A DNA stretch of 64,000 nucleotides from Australimonas brisbanensis (GCA_038147155.1 JAYQTA010000007.1:68950-132949); one strand, 5' to 3'; positions 7,752 to 15,734 are shown, numbered from the stretch's first letter. The notes: a model not told the origin generated them from the letters alone. Made by a program: numbers and translations.

Positions 7752-8807
7752 CTAGTCCACCCCGGAGCCCACGGGCTCCGGCTCGGACTCGGCCGCCAGG
7801 TCATCGGCCACGCCAGCCGGGGCAGACGCGTGCTGTGCGCGCAGCTCCCCCTCGATGGCACCGGCGACCTCGGCGTTGGACTGGAGGAACTCCTTGGCGT
7901 TCTCCCGTCCCTGTCCCAAGCGTGTCTCGCCCCAGGAGTAGTTGGCGCCGGACTTGCGGATCAACCCCGCGGTGACGCCCAGGTCGATGAGCTCACCGGC
8001 CTTGGAGATGCCCCGGGCGAACATGATGTCGAACTCGGCCTGGCGGAACGGCGCCGCCACCTTGTTCTTCACAATCTTCGCCCGAACCCGCGAGCCCACC
8101 ACCTCCGACTGCTGCTTGAGCGACTCGATGCGGCGCAGGTCGATGCGGACCGAGCTGTAGAACTTGAGCGCCCGTCCGCCCGGCGTGACCTCGGGGCTCC
8201 CGAAGAACACGCCCACCTTCTCCCGCAGCTGGTTCACGAACACCACCGCCGTGCGCGAATGGTTCGCCGCACCGGTAAGCTTGCGCAGCGCCTTGGACAT
8301 GATCCGCGCCTGCAGGCCGACCTGCATGTCGTCCATGTCGCCCTCCAGCTCCGCCTTGGGAGCCAGAGCCGCCACCGAGTCCACCACCACCACGTCCACC
8401 GCGCCGGAACGCACCAGGTACTCCACGATCTCCAGCGCCTGCTCAGCCGAGTCGGGCTGGGAGACCAGGAGCGACTCCAGGTTCACGCCGCACCGGGCGG
8501 CGTAGGAGGGGTCGAGGGCGTGCTCCGCGTCGATGTAGGCCGCCACGCCGCCCTGGCGCTGGGCCTCGGCGACGATGTGGTGGCACAGGGTGGACTTACC
8601 AGCCGATTCCGCGCCGAAGATCTCGGTGACGCGGCCCCGGGGGATGCCCCCGACGCCCAACGCCAGATCCAGGGTGAGGGAACCGGTGGAGATGGACTCC
8701 ACCGTGGCACGTCCGGACGCCTCGCCCAGACGCATGATGGAGCCACGGCCGAATTGGCGTTCAATCTGACCGAGAGCCAGCTCGAGTGCTTCCTGCTTGT
8801 CAGACAC
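7752..8807 (-). CDS. recA: Recombinase RecA
   Basis: 351 residues. Walker A is GAESAGKST (65-73), Walker B is in VVVVDSVAAL, and the L1/L2 DNA-binding loops include the block NQLREKVGVFFGSPEVTPGG. The acidic C-tail (AAESEPEPVGSGVD) is typical. The Walker A differs from the usual GPESSGKT at several places but keeps G-K-S/T. Start is GTG 8807 (VSDKQEALELAL), which has GAGG 8 nt upstream; longer frames upstream would overlap the promoter. No LexA-type box was recognised. Confidence 0.95.
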   Translation of the reverse strand: MSDKQEALELALGQIERQFGRGSIMRLGEASGRATVESISTGSLTLDLALGVGGIPRGRVTEIFGAESAGKSTLCHHIVAEAQRQGGVAAYIDAEHALDPSYAARCGVNLESLLVSQPDSAEQALEIVEYLVRSGAVDVVVVDSVAALAPKAELEGDMDDMQVGLQARIMSKALRKLTGAANHSRTAVVFVNQLREKVGVFFGSPEVTPGGRALKFYSSVRIDLRRIESLKQQSEVVGSRVRAKIVKNKVAAPFRQAEFDIMFARGISKAGELIDLGVTAGLIRKSGANYSWGETRLGQGRENAKEFLQSNAEVAGAIEGELRAQHASAPAGVADDLAAESEPEPVGSGVD

Positions 8808-8844
8808 GTTTGGCCTCGTCTCTCTACCGCCACTAACGTTGGGT

Positions 8845-8853
8845 ATCGTAGCA
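8845..8853 (-). promoter_or_regulatory. Extended -10 promoter of recA
   Basis: TGC-TACGAT on the minus strand, about 38 nt upstream of the GTG start. One of the recurrent TGC-TANNNT elements in this window; no good -35. Confidence 0.5.
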
Positions 8854-8926
8854 CACAGCCCGTGACGGAAGGCAGCGCGGAGTGTGCCGGTGCGCGCCCA
8901 GTTGAGCAACTAGGGTTTGTCACGGG

Positions 8927-8958
8927 AAAAAGCAGCGCCCGGCGGGGGCCGGGCGCTG
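8927..8958 (-). terminator. Rho-independent terminator of the S21-like gene
   Basis: An 11-bp perfect stem (8933-8943 with 8948-8958) with a 4-nt loop, followed on the minus strand by five Ts (8931-8927). Confidence 0.85.
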
Positions 8959-8983
8959 TCGGGTTCGCTATGCGGTCGCGGGC

Positions 8984-9169
8984 CTACCCGCCAGAACGGC
9001 GGCGGCGGCGGGCGGAGCGGCGGGCGGCCAGACGGGCCTTCTCGCCCTTGGAGCGGAAGAACCGGCGGTCCTTGTGCTCTTTGAGGATGCCGTTGCGGGT
9101 GACCGCCGCCCGGAACCGGGAGACGATCTGCTCGGGCGCCTCGCCCTCGCGCATGGTCACGTATGCCAT
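8984..9169 (-). CDS. rpsU: Small ribosomal subunit protein bS21
   Basis: 61 residues from ATG 9169, with GCGAGGTTCT before it as the ribosome binding site. The order MREGEAPEQIVSRFRAAVTR, then the KEHKDRRFF block and a strongly basic C-terminus (ARRSARRRRR) fits bS21, including the conserved F/Y-rich middle. The upstream in-frame start at 9214 would add residues unlike S21. A strong terminator follows. Divergent from the FmdB gene. Confidence 0.85.
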   Translation of the reverse strand: MAYVTMREGEAPEQIVSRFRAAVTRNGILKEHKDRRFFRSKGEKARLAARRSARRRRRSGG

Positions 9170-9271
9170 AGAACCTCGCTGCTCCTGAGAAGGATGCGCC
9201 CGTTCGAGGCGCAACAGGTCAACGGTATCACACGCGCACGCGGGGCTTCAAGCCTCTGGGGCACACCGGCG

Positions 9272-9301
9272 TTGACAGGCCCACCAGCCCGTCCGTACCC
9301 T
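9272..9301 (+). promoter_or_regulatory. Sigma-70 type promoter of the fmdB-dtd unit
   Basis: TTGACA at 9272-9277 and TACCCT at 9296-9301 with an 18-nt spacer. It lies directly upstream of the CIRCE operator. Confidence 0.7.
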
Positions 9302-9303
9302 GT

Positions 9304-9330
9304 TTAGCAGTCCGCCAGTCAGAGTGCTAA
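9304..9330 (+). promoter_or_regulatory. CIRCE operator (HrcA binding site)
   Basis: TTAGCAGTC (9304-9312), nine bases, then GAGTGCTAA (9322-9330). The consensus is TTAGCACTC-N9-GAGTGCTAA, so only one base differs and the spacer is exact. It covers the predicted transcription start of the FmdB gene, where HrcA repression normally acts. Confidence 0.85.
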
Positions 9331-9348
9331 TCAGCCAGGAGCGCGCCG

Positions 9349-9690
9349 ATGCCCATCTACGCCTACGCCTGCGGCGCCTGCGGCCACGAGTTCGAGCTGC
9401 GCCAGAGCTTCTCCGCCGAGCCGCAGCAGCCGTGCCCCCAGTGCTCGGCCACGGCCAATCGCCAGATCCAGGCGGTGGGTGTCATCTACAAGGGCTCCGG
9501 CTTCTACACCACGGACTACGCACGCAAGACCACCAGCCCCGCCTCCTCTTCCTCCTCCTCCAAGTCTGAGGAGATGTCGTCCGGTTCCTCCTCTGGCACC
9601 TCTGGCAGCGCGTCCTCCGGCTCCTCCAGCGAGTCCAAGTCCGCCTCCTCTTCCTCATCTGGCTCCTCCTCCAGCGCCAAGGCCGACTAG
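9349..9690 (+). CDS. FmdB-family zinc ribbon protein
   Basis: 113 residues. The N-terminus is a classic FmdB ribbon: MPIYAYACGACGHEFE with Cys8/Cys11 and Cys29/Cys32 as zinc ligands, then GVIYKGSGFYTTDY. The last 45 residues are almost only Ser, Gly, Lys and Glu, a disordered tail common in this family. Function is unproven; the family was named for a putative formamidase regulator. It is preceded by a promoter and a CIRCE box, so it should be HrcA-controlled. The downstream dtd starts 3 nt after its stop, so the two are probably co-transcribed. Confidence 0.9.
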   Translation: MPIYAYACGACGHEFELRQSFSAEPQQPCPQCSATANRQIQAVGVIYKGSGFYTTDYARKTTSPASSSSSSKSEEMSSGSSSGTSGSASSGSSSESKSASSSSSGSSSSAKAD

Positions 9691-9693
9691 CCC

Positions 9694-10155
9694 ATGCGTG
9701 CGGTGCTCCAGCGAGTGAGCCGGGCCGCCGTGAGCGTGGACGGGGAGACGCTGGGCGCCATCGGCCCCGGCCTGGTAGTGCTGGTGGGCGTGGGCACGGA
9801 CGATGACGAGGCTGACGCCGCCTACATCTGCGAGAAGGTGCTGCACCTGCGCCTCTTCCCGGACGGTGAGCGCAGCATGGAGCGTTCGGCCCTGGAGGCG
9901 GATGCCGGACTCTTGGTCATCAGCCAGTTCACCCTCTACGCCTCCACGCGCAGGGGCCGTCGCCCGTCCTTCACCGAAGCCGCCCCGCCCACCGAAGCTG
10001 CGCCCCGGTTCAACGATGTGCTGACCCGCCTGCGCGCCAGCGGGCTGCGGGTGGAGACGGGCCGGTTCGGGGCGATGATGGCCGTTGACCTGGTGAACGA
10101 TGGCCCGGTGACCATCGTGCTCGATTCCGCGGACCGGCTCGCGCCTCGGCGCTGA
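9694..10155 (+). CDS. dtd: D-aminoacyl-tRNA deacylase
   Basis: 153 residues. It removes D-amino acids (and glycine mischarged on tRNA-Ala) from tRNA. The two active-site motifs are present: SQFTLY at 77-82 and the Gly-Pro motif NDGPVT at 135-140. MRAVLQRVSRAAVSVDGE is the typical start. It follows the FmdB gene after a 3-nt gap and would share its HrcA-regulated promoter. Confidence 0.95.
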   Translation: MRAVLQRVSRAAVSVDGETLGAIGPGLVVLVGVGTDDDEADAAYICEKVLHLRLFPDGERSMERSALEADAGLLVISQFTLYASTRRGRRPSFTEAAPPTEAAPRFNDVLTRLRASGLRVETGRFGAMMAVDLVNDGPVTIVLDSADRLAPRR

Positions 10156-10184
10156 CGCGCCTCGCGCGCGAGCGGGCGCGTCCG

Positions 10185-10190
10185 TATACT
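10185..10190 (+). promoter_or_regulatory. Possible -10 element of nadE
   Basis: TATACT, 34 nt upstream of the nadE ATG. The matching -35 region is GC-rich and unconvincing. Confidence 0.4.
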
Positions 10191-10224
10191 CTGACGCCCA
10201 TCCACCCCCACCGGGACGCCCGTC

Positions 10225-11952
10225 ATGCGCACGCTGCGGATAGCCCTCGCTCAGATGAACCCCACCGTGGGCGCGGTGCGCGAGAACGCCGACCGCATCA
10301 TCGCCCTGATGGCCGAGGCCGAGGCCGCGGGGGCGGACATCGTCGCCTTCCCGGAACTCGCGCTCACCGGCTACCCGCCGGAGGACCTGCTGTTCAAGCG
10401 CGGGTTCCTGGCCGCAGCGGCCCGCGAGCTCGAGCGCATCGGCGCGAAGGCGGGTGAGTGCGTGGCGGTGGTGGGCGTACCGGAGCGGGTGGGCGAGCGG
10501 CTCTACAACGGGGCCGCGCTCTGCCACCGGGGGCGGGTGGCCGACACCTATCACAAGGCGCTGCTGCCCAACTACGGCGTGTTCGACGAGCGACGCTACT
10601 TCGAGCCCGGCCACACCTTCCCCGTCTACACGTTGCGCGGAGTGCAGGTGGGCGTGAACGTGTGCGAGGACATCTGGACCGGCATCGGCCCCACCACCGT
10701 GGCGCGCGCTGCCGGTGCCGAGGTCATCGTCAACATCAACGCCTCGCCCTACCACCGGGGCAAGGGCGCCGAGCGCGAGGCGATGCTGGCCCAGCGCGCC
10801 CAGGACCACGGCGTGGCCATCGCCTACGCCAACATGGTGGGCGGGCAGGACGAGCTGGTCTTCGACGGCGGCTCGCTGGTGCTGGACGCGGCGGGCAGGG
10901 TCACGGCGCGCGGGCCCCAGTTCACCGAGGCGCTGGTGCTGGCCGACGTGGACGCCGACGCCACCGGCCCGCTGCACCTGGGCGGGCCCGACGTGGAGGC
11001 GCAGCTGGCGGCGCTGGGGGCCCCGGCCCACCACACCCTCTCGGAGGAGCCCGCCCCCGTGCGCACACCTCTGGCTTCTGCCCTCGCCACACCCCTCGAC
11101 CCGCTGGAGGAGGTCTACCAGGCGCTGGTGCTGGGCACGCGCGATTACGTGCGCAAGTCCGGCTTCCCCGGCGCGCTCATCGGCCTCTCCGGCGGCATCG
11201 ACTCGGCGCTGACGGCGGCCATCGCCGCCGATGCCCTGGGGCCCGGTGCCGTGCGCACCGTGTTCATGCCCTCCATGTACACGGCGGACCAGTCGGCCAC
11301 GGACGCCGCGGCCCTGGCCGCGGCCCTGGGCATCCAGATGGACACCATCGCCATCCGCCCGCTCTACGATGCGTTCATGGCCGCCCTGGCCCCGCTGTTC
11401 GAGGGACGCTCCCCGGACACCACCGAGGAGAACATCCAGGCGCGCATCCGGGGCAACCTGCTCATGGCGCTGTCCAACAAGCTGGGGTGGATCGTCCTCA
11501 CCACCGGCAACAAGTCGGAGATGGCCACGGGCTACGCCACCCTGTACGGCGACATGGCGGGGGGCTTCGCCGTCATCAAGGACGTGCCCAAGACGCTGGT
11601 GTTCGACCTGTGCCGCCACCTGAACGCCAGCCGGGGTCGCGAGGTCATCCCCGAGGCCATCATCGTCCGTCCGCCCACCGCCGAGCTGCGCCCCGACCAG
11701 AAGGACGAGGACTCGCTGCCTCCCTACCCGGTGCTGGACGCCATCCTCCAGGCCTACGTGGAGGAGGACCACACCGTGGACGAGATGCTGGCTGCGGGGC
11801 ACCCCCCGGAGGCGGTGGCGCGCGCCGTGCGGCTGGTGGACCGCTCCGAGTACAAGCGCCGGCAGGCCCCGCCGGGGGTGAAGATCACCCGACGCAACTT
11901 CGGGCGCGATAGGCGATTGCCCATCGTGAACCGCTACCAACCCCCCGTCTGA
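10225..11952 (+). CDS. nadE: Glutamine-dependent NAD+ synthetase
   Basis: 575 residues with two domains. The N-terminal nitrilase-type glutaminase has the Glu44-Lys111-Cys147 triad (FPELALTGY, HKALLPNYG, VCEDIW). The C-terminal synthetase has the ATP-pyrophosphatase loop LSGGIDSAL (321-328), GNKSEMATGY and the closing RPPTAELRPDQKDEDSLP block. It makes NAD+ from deamido-NAD+, ATP and glutamine in the cytoplasm. The gene appears to be transcribed alone, with a hairpin after it. Confidence 0.96.
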   Translation: MRTLRIALAQMNPTVGAVRENADRIIALMAEAEAAGADIVAFPELALTGYPPEDLLFKRGFLAAAARELERIGAKAGECVAVVGVPERVGERLYNGAALCHRGRVADTYHKALLPNYGVFDERRYFEPGHTFPVYTLRGVQVGVNVCEDIWTGIGPTTVARAAGAEVIVNINASPYHRGKGAEREAMLAQRAQDHGVAIAYANMVGGQDELVFDGGSLVLDAAGRVTARGPQFTEALVLADVDADATGPLHLGGPDVEAQLAALGAPAHHTLSEEPAPVRTPLASALATPLDPLEEVYQALVLGTRDYVRKSGFPGALIGLSGGIDSALTAAIAADALGPGAVRTVFMPSMYTADQSATDAAALAAALGIQMDTIAIRPLYDAFMAALAPLFEGRSPDTTEENIQARIRGNLLMALSNKLGWIVLTTGNKSEMATGYATLYGDMAGGFAVIKDVPKTLVFDLCRHLNASRGREVIPEAIIVRPPTAELRPDQKDEDSLPPYPVLDAILQAYVEEDHTVDEMLAAGHPPEAVARAVRLVDRSEYKRRQAPPGVKITRRNFGRDRRLPIVNRYQPPV

Positions 11953-11984
11953 GGCCCGCCGGGCCAGCGCGAACCCCAGCAACG

Positions 11985-12016
11985 GGGCAGAATCTCTGCC
12001 CGAAGCCCTGATTTTC
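11985..12016 (+). terminator. Terminator hairpin after nadE
   Basis: GGGCAGA (11985-11991) pairs with TCTGCCC (11995-12001) around ATC, and a T-rich stretch (ATTTTCT) follows at about 12010. The rest of 11953-12258 holds a second perfect hairpin at 12026-12045 and no gene. Confidence 0.55.
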
Positions 12017-12025
12017 TCTCCGGTC

Positions 12026-12045
12026 TAAGCGCTGTTCTGCGCTTA
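12026..12045. repeat. Perfect short inverted repeat
   Basis: TAAGCGC (12026-12032) and GCGCTTA (12039-12045) around TGTTCT, in the gap between nadE and the first SDR gene. It could be a second terminator or an operator. Confidence 0.4.
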
Positions 12046-12258
12046 TGCGTGCTGGTGTGCAGCACCTTACCCACGAACGCCGAGTGAACAGGGCTGCTGG
12101 TATCTGCTTATCTGCACTCACTTGCGCGTGAAAGCACGTACAGTACCGTGATGCGGCTCGAGAGCGCGGATGGGAATCGCTGCTTTCCGCTCCCCGCCCT
12201 TGGCGCAGGGTTCCCGCAGGGCTATCCTCGCCCCACTTCCCCACCCTGGAGGGGCCTC

Positions 12259-13225
12259 ATGAGCAACCGGAACCAGCCCGAACGCGTGCTGGAGGGCAGG
12301 GTCGCCATCGTCACCGGCGGAGGCCGGGGCCTGGGCCGCGCCCACGCCCTGGCCCTCGCCGAGGCGGGCGCTCGGGTCATCGTCAACGACATCGGCGTGG
12401 AGCGCGACGGCTCTGGCGGCACCGGCGCCCCCGCCGACGAGGTGGTGGCGCAGATCCGCGAGAACGGCGGAGATGCGGCGGCCTCCTACGAGTCGGTGGC
12501 CGACTTCGCCGGCGCGGGGCGCATCGTCCAGGCGGCGCTGGACCACTTCGGGCGGCCTCGACATCCTGGTGAACAACGCGGGCATCTTCCGCCACAAGCT
12601 GATCCACCAGATGAGCGAGGAGGAGTGGGACGACGTGCTCAACGTCCACCTCAAGGGCACGTTCTCCACCGCCCGCCACGCCGTTCCCCTGTTCCGGGAG
12701 CAGCGCTCCGGACGCATCATCAACACCGCCTCCTCCCAGTGGCGCAACCCGGAGGGCCGTGCCAACTACGGGGCGGCCAAGGGCGCCATCGTCTCCCTCA
12801 CCTGGGCGCTCGCCTTCGAGCTGGCCCCCTTCGGGGCCACGGCCAACGCCATCGCCCCCATGGGCGCGACGCGCTCCTTCAACGACCCGGGACACCGCGA
12901 GATGGTGGCCGCCGCCGGGCTCAAGCGCCAGAAGGACCCCGGTGAGCAGGGTGAGAACCGCGCCGGACCGGAGTTCGTCTCGCCCCTGGTGGTCTACCTG
13001 GCCTCCGACCGGGCCAGGGACGTGAACGGCGTGGTGTTCCGGGTGGGCTCCGGCAAGATCGGCCGCTACGCCCACCCCACGGAGACGCGCTCCCTCTACC
13101 GCGACTGGCGCAGGGAGGGCGTGTGGCCCGTGGAGGAGCTGGAGGAGCAGATCCCCGGCTCGCTGATACCCGGCGGGGCCGCCCGCGCCCCCTTCATCCC
13201 CACCTACGATGAACCCCGCCCCTAA
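12259..13225 (+). pseudogene. Short-chain dehydrogenase/reductase, frameshifted (SDR1)
   Basis: The N-terminal half is in one frame (MSNRNQPERVLEGRV, then VTGGGRGLGRAH) and runs to LDHFG. The rest (LDILVNNAG, INTASSQWRNPEGRANYGAAK) is in the next frame. One extra base lies within 12550-12556, where the neighbouring paralogue reads YGRLDIL without a shift. Everything else is intact: TGxxxGxG cofactor motif, NNAG, catalytic Ser and YxxxK, ending PFIPTYDE. The start has GGAGGGGCCTC before it. Either the gene is inactivated or the base is an assembly error. Family enzymes act on hydroxyacyl or ketone substrates; the substrate is unknown. Confidence 0.75.
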
Positions 13226-13235
13226 AGGAGCAGCG

Positions 13236-14171
13236 ATGCCGAAGCAGTACCTGGCAGGCAAGGTCGCCATCGTCACCGGCTCGGGCCGGGGCATCGGACG
13301 CGGGCACGCGCTCGCCCTGGCAGCGCACGGGGCCAAGGTGGTGGTCAACGACCCGGGAGTCGCCCGCGACGGCAGCGGCGGGTCCATCGCCCCGGCCGAC
13401 AAGGTGGTGGCGGAGATCCGCGAGAACGGCGGGGAGGCCGTGGTCTCCTACGAGTCGGTGGCCGAATTCGACTCGGCCCGCAACCTGGTGCAGACCGCCG
13501 TGGACACCTACGGACGACTGGACATCCTGGTGAACAACGCCGGCATCGCCCGCGAGGGGCTCTTCCACCAGCTGACCGAGGACGACTTCGACGCGGTGAT
13601 CGGCGTGCACCTGAAGGGGACGTTCAACACCGTCCGGCACGCCGTCCCCCTGATGCGCGAGCAGGGCTCCGGGCGCATCATCAACACCGCCTCCTCCCAG
13701 TGGCGCAACCCGGAGGGGCGTTCCATCTACGGGGCGGCCAAGGGCGGCATCGTCTCGCTCACCTGGGCGCTGGCGTGGGAGCTGGCTCCCCTGGGCATCA
13801 CCGTCAACGCCATCGCCCCCATGGGCCAGACCCGTGCCTTCACCGACTACAAGCACCCGCAGATGCTGGCCGACGGAGGCCTCAGGACCAAGAAGGCGGG
13901 GGATGAGCTCACCACCGATAGGCCGGGGGGCGAGCACGTCTCCCCCATCGTCGTCTGGCTCGCTTCGGAGCTGGCCAAGGACGTCACCGGCATGGTGTTC
14001 CGCGCGGGCTCCGGCAAGTTCGGCGTCTACACCCACCCCAGCGAGGTGCGCACCGTCTTCAAGGACTGGCGCAACAAGGGCCCGTGGACCCAGGCGGAAC
14101 TGGCCAAGGTGCTCCCCGCCTCGCTCCTGTTCGACGACGCCAAGGCCCCGTTCATCCCGGAGTACGAGTAG
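13236..14171 (+). CDS. Short-chain dehydrogenase/reductase (SDR2)
   Basis: 311 residues from ATG 13236, chosen for AAAGGAGCAGCG directly before it. Cofactor motif TGSGRGIG at 14-21, NNAG at 100-103, catalytic Ser near 153 and YGAAK at 165-169. It is closely similar to SDR1 over its whole length (both contain the SSQWRNPEGR block), so the pair is a tandem duplication. The long C-terminal extension past the core (TVFKDWRNKGPWTQAEL) is shared by SDRs of the multifunctional hydroxyacyl-CoA dehydrogenase type; that assignment is inference. Confidence 0.85.
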   Translation: MPKQYLAGKVAIVTGSGRGIGRGHALALAAHGAKVVVNDPGVARDGSGGSIAPADKVVAEIRENGGEAVVSYESVAEFDSARNLVQTAVDTYGRLDILVNNAGIAREGLFHQLTEDDFDAVIGVHLKGTFNTVRHAVPLMREQGSGRIINTASSQWRNPEGRSIYGAAKGGIVSLTWALAWELAPLGITVNAIAPMGQTRAFTDYKHPQMLADGGLRTKKAGDELTTDRPGGEHVSPIVVWLASELAKDVTGMVFRAGSGKFGVYTHPSEVRTVFKDWRNKGPWTQAELAKVLPASLLFDDAKAPFIPEYE

Positions 14172-14441
14172 CCCCGCTCGCTGCGCTCTCTCGTTCCAGG
14201 GGACTCCCCTGCGCCCCTTGCGGGGGCTACCCCGTCTACGCGCCCTGCCGGGCGCTCAACGTGGGGCCTGCGGCCCCGCTCGCTGCGCTCACGCGTGGAA
14301 GCCGCGCGGGGCCAGCACGCATAGTTCACCATCGGGAATGGGGCGCAGCCCCAAAGAACGCCGACAAGCCGGGGACTGTCCGGGCTAGAGAGGTGCAGCG
14401 GGTGAGGGCACCTGTCCCCGCCGCAGGCGGGCGAAGCGCCC
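14172..14441 (+). repeat. Dispersed modular intergenic repeat, copy 2 (full unit A-B-C-D)
   Basis: No gene is seen here. The blocks run in order: A (CAGGGGACTCCCCTG, then TACCCCGTCTACGCGCCCTG), B (GTGGGGCCTGCGGCCCCGC), a linker with GGCCAGCACGCATAG, C (GGGGCGCAGCCCC, then CGCCGACAAGCCGGGG), and D. The unit starts at the SDR2 TAG and ends at the CTAG that holds the stop codon of the next minus-strand gene. Confidence 0.8.
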
Positions 14442-14786
14442 CTAGCCCCCCGCGAAGCGGCGGGCGATGAACGAGTCGGGGCCCTCGGCCTCCAGGGCGC
14501 GCAGCGCCTCCAGCACCGCCGCCTGGGCGATGTCCTCCCGGTTCACCTTCCGCACGCCGTGCTGGCGGCGCAGGATGCGCCGGATGTCCTCCACCGCCTC
14601 CACCGCGTCGGGCCGGAAGCGGTAGGTCACCTTCACCCGCTCGGCGGCATCGTCCTCGGGGGGCCGGCTGGCCGCCTCAAGCGCCGCCACCTCCGCCTCC
14701 ACCTCGGCGGGCGAGCGCAGTATGGCTCCCTTCCCGCGGCTCTCCAGCTCCGGGAATGCGAACACGGGCCGCTTGGCCTTAGCCAC
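14442..14786 (-). CDS. Small putative DNA-binding partner of ParA
   Basis: 114 residues. The N-terminal third is charged and probably disordered. The C-terminal part, VKVTYRFRPDAVEAVEDIRR followed by two helices ending QAAVLEALRALEAEG, has the strand-helix-helix outline of ribbon-helix-helix proteins. Its start overlaps the parA end by 8 nt, so the two are translated together. A small RHH-type centromere-binding partner beside a ParA ATPase is a known arrangement, so that role is proposed; no family was firmly identified. Confidence 0.6.
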   Translation of the reverse strand: MAKAKRPVFAFPELESRGKGAILRSPAEVEAEVAALEAASRPPEDDAAERVKVTYRFRPDAVEAVEDIRRILRRQHGVRKVNREDIAQAAVLEALRALEAEGPDSFIARRFAGG

Positions 14787-15579
14787 TGACCACCTCCTGC
14801 GCCAACCGGTGGTACTGCTTCGCCCCGTCCAGGTCCCTGCGCCAGAGGGCCAGCGGGGTGTGGTAGCCGGGCGCCTCGGCGAAGCGCACCGACTGCTTGA
14901 TCACCTCATCGAACAGCCGCAGCCCCTCCCGCTCGCAGAACTCCGCCAGGTACTGGCGCACCTCGCGTGCGTTGAGGGTGCGAGCGTCGTAGCGGGTGGC
15001 CAGGATGCCCAGCACCGCCAGCTTGGGGTTGGTCACCTCGCGCACCGACTCCAGCGTGTCCAGCAGCATACGCAGCCCGCGCAGCGACATGTACTCGGTG
15101 GAGATGGGGATGAGCACCTGGTCAGCCGCCGTCAGCGAGTTCACCGTCAGGATGCCCAGCGAGGGCGGCGTGTCGATGACGATGTAGTCGTAGCGGTCCA
15201 GCACGGGCTTGAGCCGGCGCTGGAGCACCGTCTCGGCGGCCAGGGCCTGCTTGAGCTCGATCTCCGCACCCGCCAGGTCGATGGTGGCCGGCACCAGGTC
15301 GAAGGAGAACTCGGTGGGGATGATGACATCGGCGATGCTCACGCCGGGTTTGACCAGCGCGTCGTAGACCGAGCGCTCCAGCGTGGTGGTGTCCATGCCC
15401 AGGCACACCGCGCAACCGCCCTGGGGATCCATGTCCACCAGCAACGTGCGCTTACCCAACTCGGCGATGCACGCGGCCAGGTTCACGGAGGTGGTGGTCT
15501 TGGCCACTCCCCCCTTCTGGTTGGCCACGGCGATGACCACCGGGCCGTGCCCGGCCCCGTTCTCAGACACAGGCGCCAT
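14779..15579 (-). CDS. ParA family ATPase
   Basis: 266 residues from ATG 15579, which has GAGGGAGCGC before it. The deviant Walker A is NQKGGVAKTT, followed by LLVDMDPQGG and Walker B IVIDTPPSLG. It ends with a normal ParA tail (GLRLFDEVIKQSVRFAEAPG). Such ATPases use the nucleoid as a surface to move or space plasmids, chromosomes or protein clusters. No parB is adjacent, only the small protein described above, so this may be a cargo-positioning or small type Ib-like system rather than the main chromosomal parABS. Confidence 0.88.
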   Translation of the reverse strand: MAPVSENGAGHGPVVIAVANQKGGVAKTTTSVNLAACIAELGKRTLLVDMDPQGGCAVCLGMDTTTLERSVYDALVKPGVSIADVIIPTEFSFDLVPATIDLAGAEIELKQALAAETVLQRRLKPVLDRYDYIVIDTPPSLGILTVNSLTAADQVLIPISTEYMSLRGLRMLLDTLESVREVTNPKLAVLGILATRYDARTLNAREVRQYLAEFCEREGLRLFDEVIKQSVRFAEAPGYHTPLALWRRDLDGAKQYHRLAQEVVSG

Positions 15580-15647
15580 GCGCTCCCTCACTATCTCCAC
15601 ACCCGCGCGCAGCCCGCGCGAGGCCCGCTCCCCTGCGGGCAGCACGC

Positions 15648-15677
15648 ACGGTACGCGCACGGCAAGCCTGAGGTCAA
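15648..15677 (-). promoter_or_regulatory. Promoter of the parA operon
   Basis: On the minus strand TTGACC (15677-15672) and TACCGT (15653-15648) are separated by 18 nt. The predicted start lies about 60 nt upstream of the parA ATG. Confidence 0.55.
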
Positions 15678-15693
15678 GTTTTGTTGATTACTG

Positions 15694-15734
15694 TTTTGCC
15701 AGCAAAATGGCTCGCACTCTGTTTCGAGCGAGCC
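15694..15734. promoter_or_regulatory. Nested inverted repeats upstream of parA
   Basis: TTTTGC-CA-GCAAAA (15694-15707) is followed by GGCTCGC (15709-15715) and GCGAGCC (15728-15734). This is the only AT-rich patch in the neighbourhood and sits just upstream of the parA -35. It is a candidate operator or centromere-like site. Confidence 0.45.

Noticed and set aside
8808..8983. SOS (LexA) operator upstream of recA
   Set aside because: No dyad resembling known LexA boxes was found around the recA promoter.
9655..11982. A 775-codon minus-strand frame opposite dtd and nadE
   Set aside because: Composition (His, Gly, Arg, Gln repeats) is that of a shadow frame, and both genes beneath it are certain.
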